Shown piece after piece: positions 1 to 6,909 of a stretch of DNA of 64,000 nucleotides. Source of the stretch: Micromonospora citrea (GTDB lineage Bacteria > Actinomycetota > Actinomycetes > Mycobacteriales > Micromonosporaceae); assembly GCF_900090315.1 (NCBI RefSeq), contig NZ_FMHZ01000002.1, forward strand, positions 4,248,501 to 4,312,500, read 5' to 3'. Position 1 is the first letter of the stretch. Each line of letters opens with the position of its first letter. The notes under the pieces were generated by a model. It saw only the letters and a program-made list of their open reading frames with translations, did no database searches and was not told the DNA's origin. Made by a program: the position numbers and the translations under genes.

Positions 1-1
1 C

Positions 2-421
2 GTCCGCAAGCCGGCCCGGAACATGACCCGGCAGTTCGCGCTGCTGCTCACCGGGGTGGCCGCCAGCTTCGCCGTCTTCGCGGTGATGCCCACCCCGCTG
101 GCGCTGGGCACCGCCCTGGTGATCGGCGGCGCGACCATCGCGCCCGCGCTCACCCTGGAGAACACCCTGGTCGGTCGGGTCGCCCCGACGAGCATGCTCA
201 ACGAGGCGTACACCTGGGTCGTCACCATGTCGGTGGGCGCCAGCGCCGGGGGCGGCGCGGTGGCCGGCCTGATCATCGACCATGCCGGTGGGGTGCCCTG
301 GGCGTTCCTCTTCGCCGGGGCGGCGGTCGCCGTCGGGGCCGGGATCGCGGCCCTGCCCGCCGGGCCCATCGCCCGCGCGGAGGCCACCGCCGTACGCGCC
401 GAGGAGCTCGTGCCCGCCTGA
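2..421 (+). CDS. MFS transporter, C-terminal part (5' end outside window)
   Basis: This is the end of a major facilitator superfamily permease whose start lies before the window. About 140 residues are visible, with roughly four hydrophobic helices (near residues 8-30, 35-55, 80-100 and 105-125 of the visible part) and a short polar, alanine-rich tail. The glycine/alanine-rich segment after the WVVTMSVGASAGG stretch matches the last repeat of drug-efflux type MFS proteins. The reading frame is open from base 2 and stops with TGA at 419-421. It converges directly on a MarR-regulator remnant, which suggests an original exporter/regulator pair. The substrate cannot be read from the sequence. Confidence 0.8.
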   Translation, partial: VRKPARNMTRQFALLLTGVAASFAVFAVMPTPLALGTALVIGGATIAPALTLENTLVGRVAPTSMLNEAYTWVVTMSVGASAGGGAVAGLIIDHAGGVPWAFLFAGAAVAVGAGIAALPAGPIARAEATAVRAEELVPA

Positions 422-535
422 TCAGCGCTGGCGCGTCATCAGGTCGGCGAGGCGGCGCAGCGCCGGGGCGGCGGTGAGCAGCGTCGCCCGGTCCGGGGCG
501 TCGAGTTCGGCGAGCGCGGCGCCGAGCAGGTCGTG
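422..535 (-). pseudogene. MarR-family regulator, C-terminal remnant
   Basis: The last 37 or so residues before the stop (LGAALAELDAPDRATL, then LRRLADLMTRQR) look like the final helix of a MarR-family repressor, the part that closes the dimer. No winged-helix DNA-binding part precedes them. Upstream of base 535 the sequence changes abruptly to a transporter fragment on the other strand. The stop codons of this remnant and the MFS gene are back to back inside TGATCA. I infer a deletion that removed the regulator's first two thirds. It could still be expressed as a short ORF from 646, but that product would be mostly unrelated sequence. Confidence 0.55.
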
Positions 536-536
536 C

Positions 537-602
537 CTGACCACCTGGCTGATCGGCATGGCGCTCGGCCAACTGGTCACCGGCCCGCTCAGCGACCTCT
601 CC
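537..602 (+). pseudogene. Bcr/CflA-type MFS transporter fragment
   Basis: About 22 codons (TTWLIGMALGQLVTGPLSD) match the highly conserved loop 2-3 region of Bcr/CflA drug-resistance MFS proteins, where a helix ends in GQL..GPLSD. No start, no following GRR motif and no further helices are present, so this is a short relic. It abuts the MarR remnant on the other strand, so the junction near 536 is probably a deletion scar. Confidence 0.45.
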
Positions 603-689
603 CTCGCCGTCGTCCTCACCCTGGCCCGCCCGCCCCGGTCGGCCACCCCGGCCCAGGTCGGGGACGTCGCGCCGCTCGCGTCGGTGGCG

Positions 690-1142
690 TCAGAAGTTGA
701 AGTCCCGGATCGCGGCGTCGCCCGCCGCAGCCGTCGCCACGAAGAACTCGACCAGCCCGGCGTGGTGGAATTCGAGGTAGCCGAGGTCGTCGTCGCCCCA
801 GACGGTGGGGTAGACGTTTCGCTCGATCATGCGTTTCGGGTCGTAGTGACGGGCCAGCGCCTCGAACGGCGCCGCGCTCAGCGCCTTGGCGGCGTGGGCG
901 ACCAGGGCGTCGTCCCACGCGAAGAGGAGACACTCCTCGTCGATCGCGTCGCCGTCCTCGTAGAGATCGACCCGCACCTCGGCCTCGTCCAGCAGGAACT
1001 GGATGCCGGCCCAGGCCTTCTCCAGGAAGCAGCCGGGCCGGTCCTCGTCGTCGACCACGTGCTCCATCGCCCACTCCGGGTCGGCCATCGCCCGGGTCAG
1101 CTCCTCAGGGGTGACCCGGGTGAACGACAGCACACTGCCCAT
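690..1142 (-). CDS. DUF1877 (YfbM-like) family protein
   Basis: A 150-residue soluble protein. The N-terminus MGSVLSFTRVTPEEL, the W.GIQFLL core and the long stretch of D/E residues are typical of the DUF1877/YfbM family, whose biochemical role is not known. I chose ATG 1142 because it gives the usual family N-terminus and has a purine-rich AGGATGGTGG just upstream; an in-frame start at 1202 would add an atypical leader. Acidic residues concentrate in the middle (residues 30-65). It stands alone between the transporter scar and a long non-coding stretch. Confidence 0.8.
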   Translation of the reverse strand: MGSVLSFTRVTPEELTRAMADPEWAMEHVVDDEDRPGCFLEKAWAGIQFLLDEAEVRVDLYEDGDAIDEECLLFAWDDALVAHAAKALSAAPFEALARHYDPKRMIERNVYPTVWGDDDLGYLEFHHAGLVEFFVATAAAGDAAIRDFNF

Positions 1143-1602
1143 GGGTCCACCATCCTCGCGTCGGTCGGTCGGTCGGTCGAGCGGCGGCCATTCTGGCAGC
1201 AACCCCCGACAGTCCGGAGGCAGCCGGACCCGTCCGGGCCTGCTCGTGGTCGCCCAACCTCTGGGGTTGCGAACCGTGCCCGACGAGGCTCACCGTCGAC
1301 ACGCAGGCCGGTTTCCCCTGCTGCGCGCGGGCGCTGGCGGATCGCCACGCCTCCACCCGCCCGGTGCGTACGAGCGCGAAGACGCACCCGCACCGCTGCC
1401 TCCCGCCCTTCGGGCCGGCGAGGCCGGCAGCGGAGGCCTGCCCGTGTAGTTCGCGCCGCATCCCCACCACGGCCTCGTCGCGGCACCGCCCTGTCCCGGC
1501 GTGCGCGAACCGTATGTCAGGGCGACCTTGACACGACTGTCGACCAGCGCGGCCGTGCGCTACGACTACCTGCACGGAGGGGTATCGACCTTCGTCCGGT
1601 GT
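1143..1602. other. 460-base intergenic stretch without a recognisable gene
   Basis: Open frames here have no family resemblance, no ribosome binding site and codon use unlike the neighbours. A run of TCGGTCGG repeats lies near 1160-1180. Cys- and Arg-rich frames on the minus strand (for example 1105-1575) look like spurious high-GC frames. It may be decayed coding DNA, since it lies in an eroded region, but nothing identifiable remains. Confidence 0.4.
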
Positions 1603-2490
1603 TCACCGGGAACCGCGGCGCAGATCGGCCACCTCAGGTGACGGCGTGAAGCCGGCCGAGGCGTAGGTAGCTACGGCGCCGACGTTGGAACTCTCCACGC
1701 ACACACTCGCGCTGGACGAACCCATGTCGCGAAGGGCCGCAGCGGCGGCAAGCGTGATCGCCGTGCCGTAACCATGGCCTCGGTGACTGCGGTGAACACC
1801 CACCGGTTCCAGCAGTCCTGGCCGACCCGGGCCGGCTGACCACACAGCCGTAACTGCCACGGCCTCGTCGTTGTGATCGAATGCGGCGAGGCAGCGTGCG
1901 TCAGCGTAGAACGGGCCGCCGGCCATGGCGAGCCAACCCCCAACCCTGCTGCGCCGGTCGGCATCAGTGAAGGGTGAGCCGCGGAACGCGGACCAGTGGA
2001 CGCTGACCCACACCTCGGCGCGATCGGGCTCGATCGTCTCGATGCGAAGACCGCAGTCCTGTACCGGGTCCGAGAGACTGCGGTGGAACGTCGTCCACGG
2101 CTCATCCGGCTCCCAACCCCGCTCCAGCAGCAGCTGGGTCAGACGCTCCGCACCTCGGGCTTCGACCGTCGCACCGTCGGCATCCAGGACGCGTCCTGGG
2201 GCGTCCAGATCAGCGGCGAGCCGGCGGTTCAGTGCCTCGTCATCACGCCAGTCGGGAGCGACGGCCATGCGCGCCAGTTCAGGGCCGTCCAGCAGCCCGA
2301 TCGCGAGAACCTCCCCGTCGCGCGACCACATCCGGATGGCAGCCGCCGTAGCCTCGGCACCATGTAACGAGTGCCACCCGAGATCGCCGGAGTGCAGATG
2401 CAGCGGTCCCCCGTCGTGCTGCCACCCCTTGAGCGCGTCCACCACTGCTGACATCTCATCGACGCTCGGGGTGCTCACACTGATGCTCAT
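1603..2490 (-). CDS. GNAT-family N-acetyltransferase
   Basis: A 295-residue protein expected to transfer an acetyl group from acetyl-CoA to an unknown amine. The C-terminal half carries the acetyl-CoA pyrophosphate loop, VGVHRSHRGHGYGTAI (near residues 225-240), followed by the helix and the N.GA..TYASAGF ending of GNAT domains. The N-terminal half (residues 1-130) resembles a degenerate first GNAT fold without the loop motif, so the protein is probably a tandem GNAT with one active site. ATG 2490 (MSISVSTPSV) is preferred; an in-frame ATG at 2526 adds 12 residues and neither start has a strong ribosome binding site. Confidence 0.8.
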   Translation of the reverse strand: MSISVSTPSVDEMSAVVDALKGWQHDGGPLHLHSGDLGWHSLHGAEATAAAIRMWSRDGEVLAIGLLDGPELARMAVAPDWRDDEALNRRLAADLDAPGRVLDADGATVEARGAERLTQLLLERGWEPDEPWTTFHRSLSDPVQDCGLRIETIEPDRAEVWVSVHWSAFRGSPFTDADRRSRVGGWLAMAGGPFYADARCLAAFDHNDEAVAVTAVWSAGPGRPGLLEPVGVHRSHRGHGYGTAITLAAAAALRDMGSSSASVCVESSNVGAVATYASAGFTPSPEVADLRRGSR

Positions 2491-2696
2491 GCGTGCACCC
2501 AACCCGAGAAAGCGGCCTGGCACCATCGATTTTGGTGGTAGCCGGCGCTCTCGTCACGGTTCGCTGAATGCCTGGCCAGGCCGTCACCACGCCGTCGAAA
2601 GCCGATCCGGAACGTGGAAGGACGACTACTGGTGACGACGCCTGACCAGGTTAAGCGGCGTGGCCGACGCGATGACCAGGCCGGCTGGGGCCTGCG

Positions 2697-3191
2697 TTAC
2701 CTGTAGTTGGTGAACTGCAGGGCGACGCCGAAGTCCTCGCCCTTGAGCAGCGCGATCACGGTCTGGAGGTCGTCCTTCTTCTTGCCGGTGACCCGGAGCT
2801 GGTCGCCCTGAATCTGCGCCTGGACGCCCTTCGGGCCCTCGTCGCGGATCTTCTTGCTGATCGCCTTGGCCTTGTCGGAGTCGATGCCCTGGATCACCTT
2901 GCAGTCGATCTTGAACGTCTTGCCCGACGAGCGCGGGTCGCCGGCGTCCAGCGACTTCAGCGAGATGTTCCGCTTGACCAGCTTCTCCTTGAACACCTCC
3001 AGCGCCGCCCGCACCCGCTCCTCGGTCTCCGCCTGGAGGCTGATCGCCTCCTCGCCCGACCAGGAAATCTCGGCGCCGGTGCCCCGGAAGTCGAACCGCG
3101 TCGCGAGCTCCTTCTCCGCCTGGCGGAGGGCGTTGTCGACCTCCTGGCGGTCGACCTTGCTCACGATGTCGAACGACGGGTTGGCTGCCAT
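2697..3191 (-). CDS. yajQ: YajQ-family nucleotide-binding protein
   Basis: A 164-residue member of the YajQ/UPF0234 family. It begins with the conserved [14 protein letters not shown] and ends with [12 protein letters not shown]. The two-domain ferredoxin-like fold is reflected in the repeated pattern of charged helices (residues 15-60 and 85-150). In Xanthomonas and Pseudomonas, family members bind cyclic di-GMP; nothing in this sequence alone proves that here. Start ATG 3191 is chosen over ATG 3197 because AGGAG is 7 bases from 3191 but only 1 base from 3197. It is monocistronic and divergent from tRNA-Tyr. Confidence 0.92.
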   Translation of the reverse strand: MAANPSFDIVSKVDRQEVDNALRQAEKELATRFDFRGTGAEISWSGEEAISLQAETEERVRAALEVFKEKLVKRNISLKSLDAGDPRSSGKTFKIDCKVIQGIDSDKAKAISKKIRDEGPKGVQAQIQGDQLRVTGKKKDDLQTVIALLKGEDFGVALQFTNYR

Positions 3192-3270
3192 GCTCATGCT
3201 CCTGCTGTCCGGCGGTTTGTTGTCGTGTGTCCCCCGCTGACCAGCGGTACGACCCCCTGACGGTACCCGG

Positions 3271-3301
3271 TTGCACCCACGCCGGGGGGAGCCGCTATCC
3301 T
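3271..3301 (+). promoter_or_regulatory. Predicted promoter of tRNA-Tyr
   Basis: TTGCAC (3271-3276) and TATCCT (3296-3301) are separated by 19 bases, a sigma-70-like arrangement about 38 bases upstream of the mature tRNA-Tyr 5' end. Confidence 0.5.
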
Positions 3302-3339
3302 TGCTTCCGCTGCCGCGTTACGACGCGGTGGGGTGCCCT

Positions 3340-3423
3340 GGCGGGTTGCCCGAGCGGCCAATGGGAGCGGACTGTAAATCCGTCGCGAAAGCTACAGAGG
3401 TTCGAATCCTCTACCCGCCACCA
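3340..3423 (+). tRNA. tRNA-Tyr (anticodon GTA)
   Basis: A class II tRNA with acceptor arms GGCGGGT and ACCCGCC, discriminator A, and CCA encoded in the DNA. The anticodon loop CTGTAAA reads GTA. A long variable arm lies before the T arm AGAGG-TTCGAAT-CCTCT. The length without CCA is 81 bases, normal for bacterial tRNA-Tyr. A degenerate copy of its 3' end and trailing sequence lies at 4732-4772. Confidence 0.95.
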
Positions 3424-3431
3424 GGAGCACC

Positions 3432-3471
3432 AACGGCCCCTGACCAGCAGGAATGCTGATCGGGGGCCGTT
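3432..3471 (+). terminator. Hairpin terminator after tRNA-Tyr
   Basis: AACGGCCCC at 3432-3440 pairs with GGGGCCGTT at 3463-3471, and the arms extend inward (TGACCAGCA with TGCTGATC) with small mismatches. The stem begins 8 bases after the tRNA CCA and is followed by a T/G-rich stretch. Confidence 0.75.
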
Positions 3472-3526
3472 GTCGTCTGTCCGGCTGCGTCCAGCCGTCG
3501 ACGACTGGTTGTGGGCGGGTCGATCT

Positions 3527-3560
3527 TGCACCGAAGGTCGGCGCTTCGTTGTTCGGTGCA
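3527..3560. repeat. 9-bp inverted repeat
   Basis: TGCACCGAA (3527-3535) and TTCGGTGCA (3552-3560) are perfect inverted copies around a 16-base loop. They lie between the tRNA terminator and a small membrane-protein gene. This could be an operator, a small transposon end or a decayed repeat. Confidence 0.5.
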
Positions 3561-3637
3561 TGTCTATTGCAGCCGCTTGTGCCTGGCAGACACCTTCGGG
3601 CCCCCGCCGGAGGCAGCTTTGTTGCGATACTCCTGCG

Positions 3638-3880
3638 ATGTTGATGTGGATCGGACGGGCCGCGTCTCTGCTCATGGCGCTCGCGTTGGCAGTCGTCGGT
3701 GCACTGTTCGTCTACGGCTCCTGGAACGCTTGGGACGATCTGCCGCCGGATGGGCCGCCTCTCGGCGATGCTTCTCGGACCTATGAGGCTGTCATCGCCT
3801 TGTTCGGTCTGAGTCTCCTGGCCGGCGGCATCTGGCTCGCTGTCCGAGTCGCCCGCGGCGTGCGTCGACGCCCGGCGTGA
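3638..3880 (+). CDS. Small two-helix membrane protein
   Basis: An 80-residue protein not recognised as any named family. The first helix covers about residues 6-28 (ASLLMALALAVVGALFVYG) and the second about residues 50-70 (VIALFGLSLLAGGIWLAV), joined by a short acidic/proline loop (DDLPPDGPPLGD) and ending in a basic tail (RVARGVRRRPA), consistent with cytoplasmic ends. ATG 3638 is followed at once by another ATG at 3644; there is no clear ribosome binding site. It sits between tRNA-Tyr and a transposase relic, so it may be cargo of a small integrated element. Confidence 0.6.
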   Translation: MLMWIGRAASLLMALALAVVGALFVYGSWNAWDDLPPDGPPLGDASRTYEAVIALFGLSLLAGGIWLAVRVARGVRRRPA

Positions 3881-3929
3881 CCTGAGCCCCGCTTCTGCTG
3901 CGGTCTCCGATGCTGCTGAGGGTGGCGAA

Positions 3930-4010
3930 GCCTGCGCGTAGGGCGGTGTAGACGTCGCGGACGATGTAGCGCTTGAGGCAGCGGAGGGAGGCCGGGGCAA
4001 GCCGGTCCCG
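3930..4010 (-). pseudogene. IS110-like transposase, C-terminal relic
   Basis: The minus strand encodes LRCLKRYIVRDVYTALRAG, which resembles the conserved helix near the end of IS110-family transposases (pattern LKR.IAREVY). The flanking residues do not keep the family pattern, and the DEDD and serine catalytic regions are absent, so only a fragment survives. No terminal repeats were found, which also fits IS110. The assignment rests on one motif. Confidence 0.45.
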
Positions 4011-4160
4011 AGGGCTGGACTGGCGCGGCAGCCGGAAGCTCTGACCACGACGGAGGCCGGGGCGGCGACTTTCGTAGCGGGCCCACTGCTTGTGTAGTGC
4101 GGTTGCGCTTCGTGTGACTTGCTGAGCTGGGAAGATCGTCATCACGGGAGGGTCGGGGAC

Positions 4161-4694
4161 ATGAAGGCGCTCGACGTTCTGGCAGAGTTCGGCGCGACCG
4201 GCCGGGTCGGCCTCCTCCATCCCGGCGCCGGGCTACGAGATGTCGTCGCCGCTTACGGCCTCCCGTGGGGCATCGGGCGGATCGACAGGCGCAGCAGGTG
4301 GCCGTACCTGTACTCCTACGGGGACGTCGAGTTCGTCGTGTGCCGCTGCCGGATCATCACCTCAGTGATGGTCCAGACCTGGCGGGGGACGGTCGAGTTG
4401 CCGAACGACGCACGGGCGGGCGAGGTGGTCGCCCTGCCCACCCGACTGACCTTCGCACAGGTGGCCGACGCCCTGGCCGCCACGGACTGTGACTGGGAGC
4501 CGCTCAAGCCGATCGAGGGGCAGTGCGGGCTGCGCACCCTGCCTCAACGCGTCGACTTCACCTTCGTCACCGACGACGGACCCGATCCCGTGCTGCACGG
4601 TGCGGGCACGTGGGCCCACGAGCACGATTGCATGCCTGCGGCAGCCGCCGACGCCGCCTTCGCCGACGACTTTCCGCCCGAGCAGGCCGACTGA
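4161..4694 (+). CDS. Hypothetical protein
   Basis: A 177-residue soluble protein that I do not recognise. It has no signal peptide or membrane segment. The first third is hydrophobic/glycine-rich (LDVLAEFGATGRVGLLHPGA), followed by aromatic and basic residues (RRSRWPYLYSYGDVEFVVC) and a Cys pair (VVCRCR); the tail is acidic (AADAAFADDFPPEQAD). The start is ATG 4161 with GGGAGG 10-15 bases upstream. Its position next to a transposase relic and between tRNA-Tyr and the tRNA 3' relic suggests acquired DNA, for example an immunity-type or cargo gene; that is inference. Confidence 0.65.
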   Translation: MKALDVLAEFGATGRVGLLHPGAGLRDVVAAYGLPWGIGRIDRRSRWPYLYSYGDVEFVVCRCRIITSVMVQTWRGTVELPNDARAGEVVALPTRLTFAQVADALAATDCDWEPLKPIEGQCGLRTLPQRVDFTFVTDDGPDPVLHGAGTWAHEHDCMPAAAADAAFADDFPPEQAD

Positions 4695-4731
4695 CCACCG
4701 TCCCGGGTGCGGCGTCCTTCCCCGCCGCACA

Positions 4732-4772
4732 GGTTCGGATCCTTCGCCCCCACCAGGTGCACGAACGGCCCC
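4732..4772 (+). other. Degenerate copy of a tRNA 3' end plus trailer (att-like remnant)
   Basis: From GGTTCG onward this stretch aligns with bases 3399-3440 (tRNA-Tyr T arm, acceptor, CCA and the following terminator arm) with one gap and about eight mismatches. CACCAGG.GCAC.AACGGCCCC is shared. The T stem is no longer able to pair fully, so it is not a functional tRNA. Confidence 0.55.
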
Positions 4773-4801
4773 GTGAGCCGCGGAGACGCGCCCCGGGGCC
4801 G
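4766..4801. terminator. Hairpin between convergent genes
   Basis: CGGCCCC (4766-4772) pairs with GGGGCCG (4795-4801) around a GC-rich loop. It lies between the hypothetical gene on + and the MFS gene on -, and may stop both. Confidence 0.5.
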
Positions 4802-4830
4802 CTCTCGCTCGTTCCGGCGTCGACACTGGA

Positions 4831-6087
4831 TCAGGCTGGCACGGAGACCGGGGCGGGGGCCGGCGCCGGCCGGTCCATCAGCCGCCAGGTGCGCCGGCGG
4901 ACCAGCGGATCCAGGGTGACCAACAGGTACGCCGCGCCCACGACGAGGATGCCGCCGGTGGGGCCGAGCGTCGTGGCGAGCACCCCGCCGACGAGCCCGC
5001 CGAGCGGGATGCCGGCCCATGCCAGGCCGCCGACCGCGCCGAGGACACGCGCCCGCAGCTCGGCCGGGATGCGTTCGAACTCCGCGGCGGACAGCAGCGG
5101 GTTGATGGCCCCGATCAGCACCCCGCCGGCGAACCCGACGCCCGCGATGACGGGCAGCCCGACCGGCAGCGCCAAGACGAAGATCCGCGGGACGGCGCCG
5201 AGCAGGAAGGCCACGGTGTACGTGCGCCAGCGCGGCAGTCGCGCGCCGTACATCGACACGAGCAGCGACCCGACGAGGGCGCCGGCGCTCAGCGCGCCGA
5301 ACACGAGCCCGACGGGTGCGGCGTCGTCGAAGCGTTCGGCCGCCCACACCGGGACCAGCACCGCCGTCATCGCCTGGTCGAGCAGGTTGGTCAGCAGCAC
5401 CATGGCGACGATCGCCCGGAGCAGCGGATCACGCCGGACGAAGCGTAGCCCCGCCCCCAGGTCGGCGAGGTAGCCGCGGACGCCGGTGTGGCCCGCCTCG
5501 GCCGGTTCGGGTTCGACCCGCCGGACCCGGACCAGTGTCGCCACCAGCGCGCCGGCGAGCAGGAAGGTGGCCGCGTCCAGCGCGATGACCGCGGGCGCGC
5601 CGACCAGGGCGATCAGCACCGCGCCCAGCGGCGCCCCGACCAGCGACCCGAGGCGGTGGACGCTGTCGGCCAGCCCGGCGGCGCGCTCGTTGCTCCAGCC
5701 GGCGGTGGCCGCGACGTCGGGCACCATCGCGTACTTCGCGTTGTCGGAGGGGCCGCGGAACAGCCCGACCAGGCCGACCAGCACGAGCAGGACCGGATAG
5801 GCGAGTAGGCCGGCGGCGTACAGCAGGGGAACCACGCCGAGCACGAGCCCGGCGATCAGGTCGCCGCCGACGCTGGCCACCCGCGGCCCGATGCGGTCCA
5901 CCAGCGGTCCGCCGAGGATGCGCGCCGCGACCAGGGCACCCATCTCCACGAACGCGGTGACGCCGGTCAGCAGGGCGTCGCCGGTGGTCTCCAGCACGAA
6001 CCAGGGCACGGCCACGACCGACATCCGGGTGCCCGTGACCGAGACCGCCTGGGCGACGAGCAGCCCGTACGCGGACCGCCGGCTCAC
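4831..6087 (-). CDS. MFS transporter
   Basis: A 418-residue integral membrane protein with 10-12 hydrophobic helices. The N-terminal half has the layout of MFS_3/enterobactin-exporter-like permeases: SVTGTRMSVVAVPWFVLE in helix 1, then the loop LGGPLVDRIGPR (the D..G.R motif between helices 2 and 3). A long polar loop (RVRRVEPEPAEAGHTG) marks the centre. The tail is Pro/Ala-rich. The GTG start at 6087 overlaps the stop of the upstream regulator in GTGA, so the two are translated together and the regulator probably controls this exporter. The substrate is unknown. Confidence 0.88.
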   Translation of the reverse strand: MSRRSAYGLLVAQAVSVTGTRMSVVAVPWFVLETTGDALLTGVTAFVEMGALVAARILGGPLVDRIGPRVASVGGDLIAGLVLGVVPLLYAAGLLAYPVLLVLVGLVGLFRGPSDNAKYAMVPDVAATAGWSNERAAGLADSVHRLGSLVGAPLGAVLIALVGAPAVIALDAATFLLAGALVATLVRVRRVEPEPAEAGHTGVRGYLADLGAGLRFVRRDPLLRAIVAMVLLTNLLDQAMTAVLVPVWAAERFDDAAPVGLVFGALSAGALVGSLLVSMYGARLPRWRTYTVAFLLGAVPRIFVLALPVGLPVIAGVGFAGGVLIGAINPLLSAAEFERIPAELRARVLGAVGGLAWAGIPLGGLVGGVLATTLGPTGGILVVGAAYLLVTLDPLVRRRTWRLMDRPAPAPAPVSVPA

Positions 6088-6800
6088 GGCCGGTCTCCGT
6101 CCGCGGTTTGGGAGGGCTCATCGGTCGGAGTGCCGGAGGATTCGCCACCCGCGGTGGCGGGCCCGTCGGCGGTCGCCGTTCGCGCCGCCAGCAGCGCGTC
6201 GAGCTGGCCGCCCCGGGGAAAGATCTGGAACTGCGTGCTCATCGCGACGCGCTCCGATCCGTCACCGGCCCGGTCCGCCGCCTGGTCCCGATAGCGCACC
6301 AGCAGGGCCATCATGTCGTCGGCGAGCTGCTGCGCCTCGGCGGCGCTCAGGCTCACCGTGAGGTCGCTCATGCTGGTCGCCCGTACCCACTCCTGCGGCC
6401 AGTCGGCCAGCTCGGTGATGGACCGCTCGACGTTCTCCGCGTATATCCGGGCGACCGTGCGCAGGTACGCCTCGCCGAGCTCGCGCTCCGGCGAGTCCCG
6501 GTCGGGAGCCTCGAACCAGGTCGAGCGGTGCACGGCGCGCCAGAAGCGTTCCCGGCCCCGCCCCAGCTCCGGCGCGTCGGCGACGAAGCCGTGAGCGGCC
6601 AGTGTGCGGAGGTGGTAGCTGGTCGCCGCGCTGGACTCGCCGAACCGGGCGGCCAGCTGGGTGGCGGTCTGCGGTCCGTCGTGACGCAGCGAGCCGAGCA
6701 GCCGCAGGCGTAGCGGATGGGCCACGCCGCGCAGCGTCCGCGCGTCGAGAACGACGTCCTGCTTGGAGTCGTAGCCAGGCTTGTGAGGATCCACGGTCAT
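6084..6800 (-). CDS. ArsR-type winged-helix transcriptional regulator
   Basis: A 238-residue DNA-binding protein. Residues 20-90 form the winged helix (LRGVAHPLRLRLLGSLRHDG, then TATQLAARF..SSAATSYHLRTLAAHGFV), the recognition pattern of ArsR/HTH_20 proteins. Residues 115-190 are a helical, probably dimer-forming region, and the tail is a disordered Thr/Ala/Asp-rich stretch. No metal-binding cysteines are present, so a metal sensor is unlikely. ATG 6800 is chosen because it falls exactly at the expected transcription start of a promoter at 6807-6835; an upstream in-frame ATG at 6821 lies inside the operator. Confidence 0.9.
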   Translation of the reverse strand: MTVDPHKPGYDSKQDVVLDARTLRGVAHPLRLRLLGSLRHDGPQTATQLAARFGESSAATSYHLRTLAAHGFVADAPELGRGRERFWRAVHRSTWFEAPDRDSPERELGEAYLRTVARIYAENVERSITELADWPQEWVRATSMSDLTVSLSAAEAQQLADDMMALLVRYRDQAADRAGDGSERVAMSTQFQIFPRGGQLDALLAARTATADGPATAGGESSGTPTDEPSQTADGDRP

Positions 6801-6806
6801 GATGCC

Positions 6807-6835
6807 AAGATAACTATGCAAAGGAATCTTTGCAA
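6807..6835 (-). promoter_or_regulatory. Promoter of the regulator/MFS operon
   Basis: On the minus strand TTGCAA (6835-6830) and TATCTT (6812-6807) are 17 bases apart. The -10 ends six bases before ATG 6800, which implies a leaderless transcript. Confidence 0.65.
6817..6834. promoter_or_regulatory. Likely operator for the ArsR-type regulator
   Basis: TGCAAAG-GAAT-CTTTGCA is a perfect 7-bp inverted repeat with a 4-base spacer. It covers the spacer and part of the -35 box, where a bound repressor would block RNA polymerase, so the operon is probably autoregulated. Confidence 0.65.
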
Positions 6836-6909
6836 CGAGTTGTTGGCATGCCTGGTCTCGCGACCCATGGATGGTCCGATCGTGGCGCGGCGCCCCGGCT
6901 CAGTCGTAG

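Noticed and set aside
282..1649. 455-codon plus-strand frame covering the MarR scar, DUF1877 complement and the empty stretch
   Set aside because: It contains one transporter fragment only; the rest is antisense or non-coding, so it is not one gene.
4732..4772. A second functional tRNA gene
   Set aside because: Only the 3' part is present and its T stem has mismatches; no D arm or anticodon arm precedes it.
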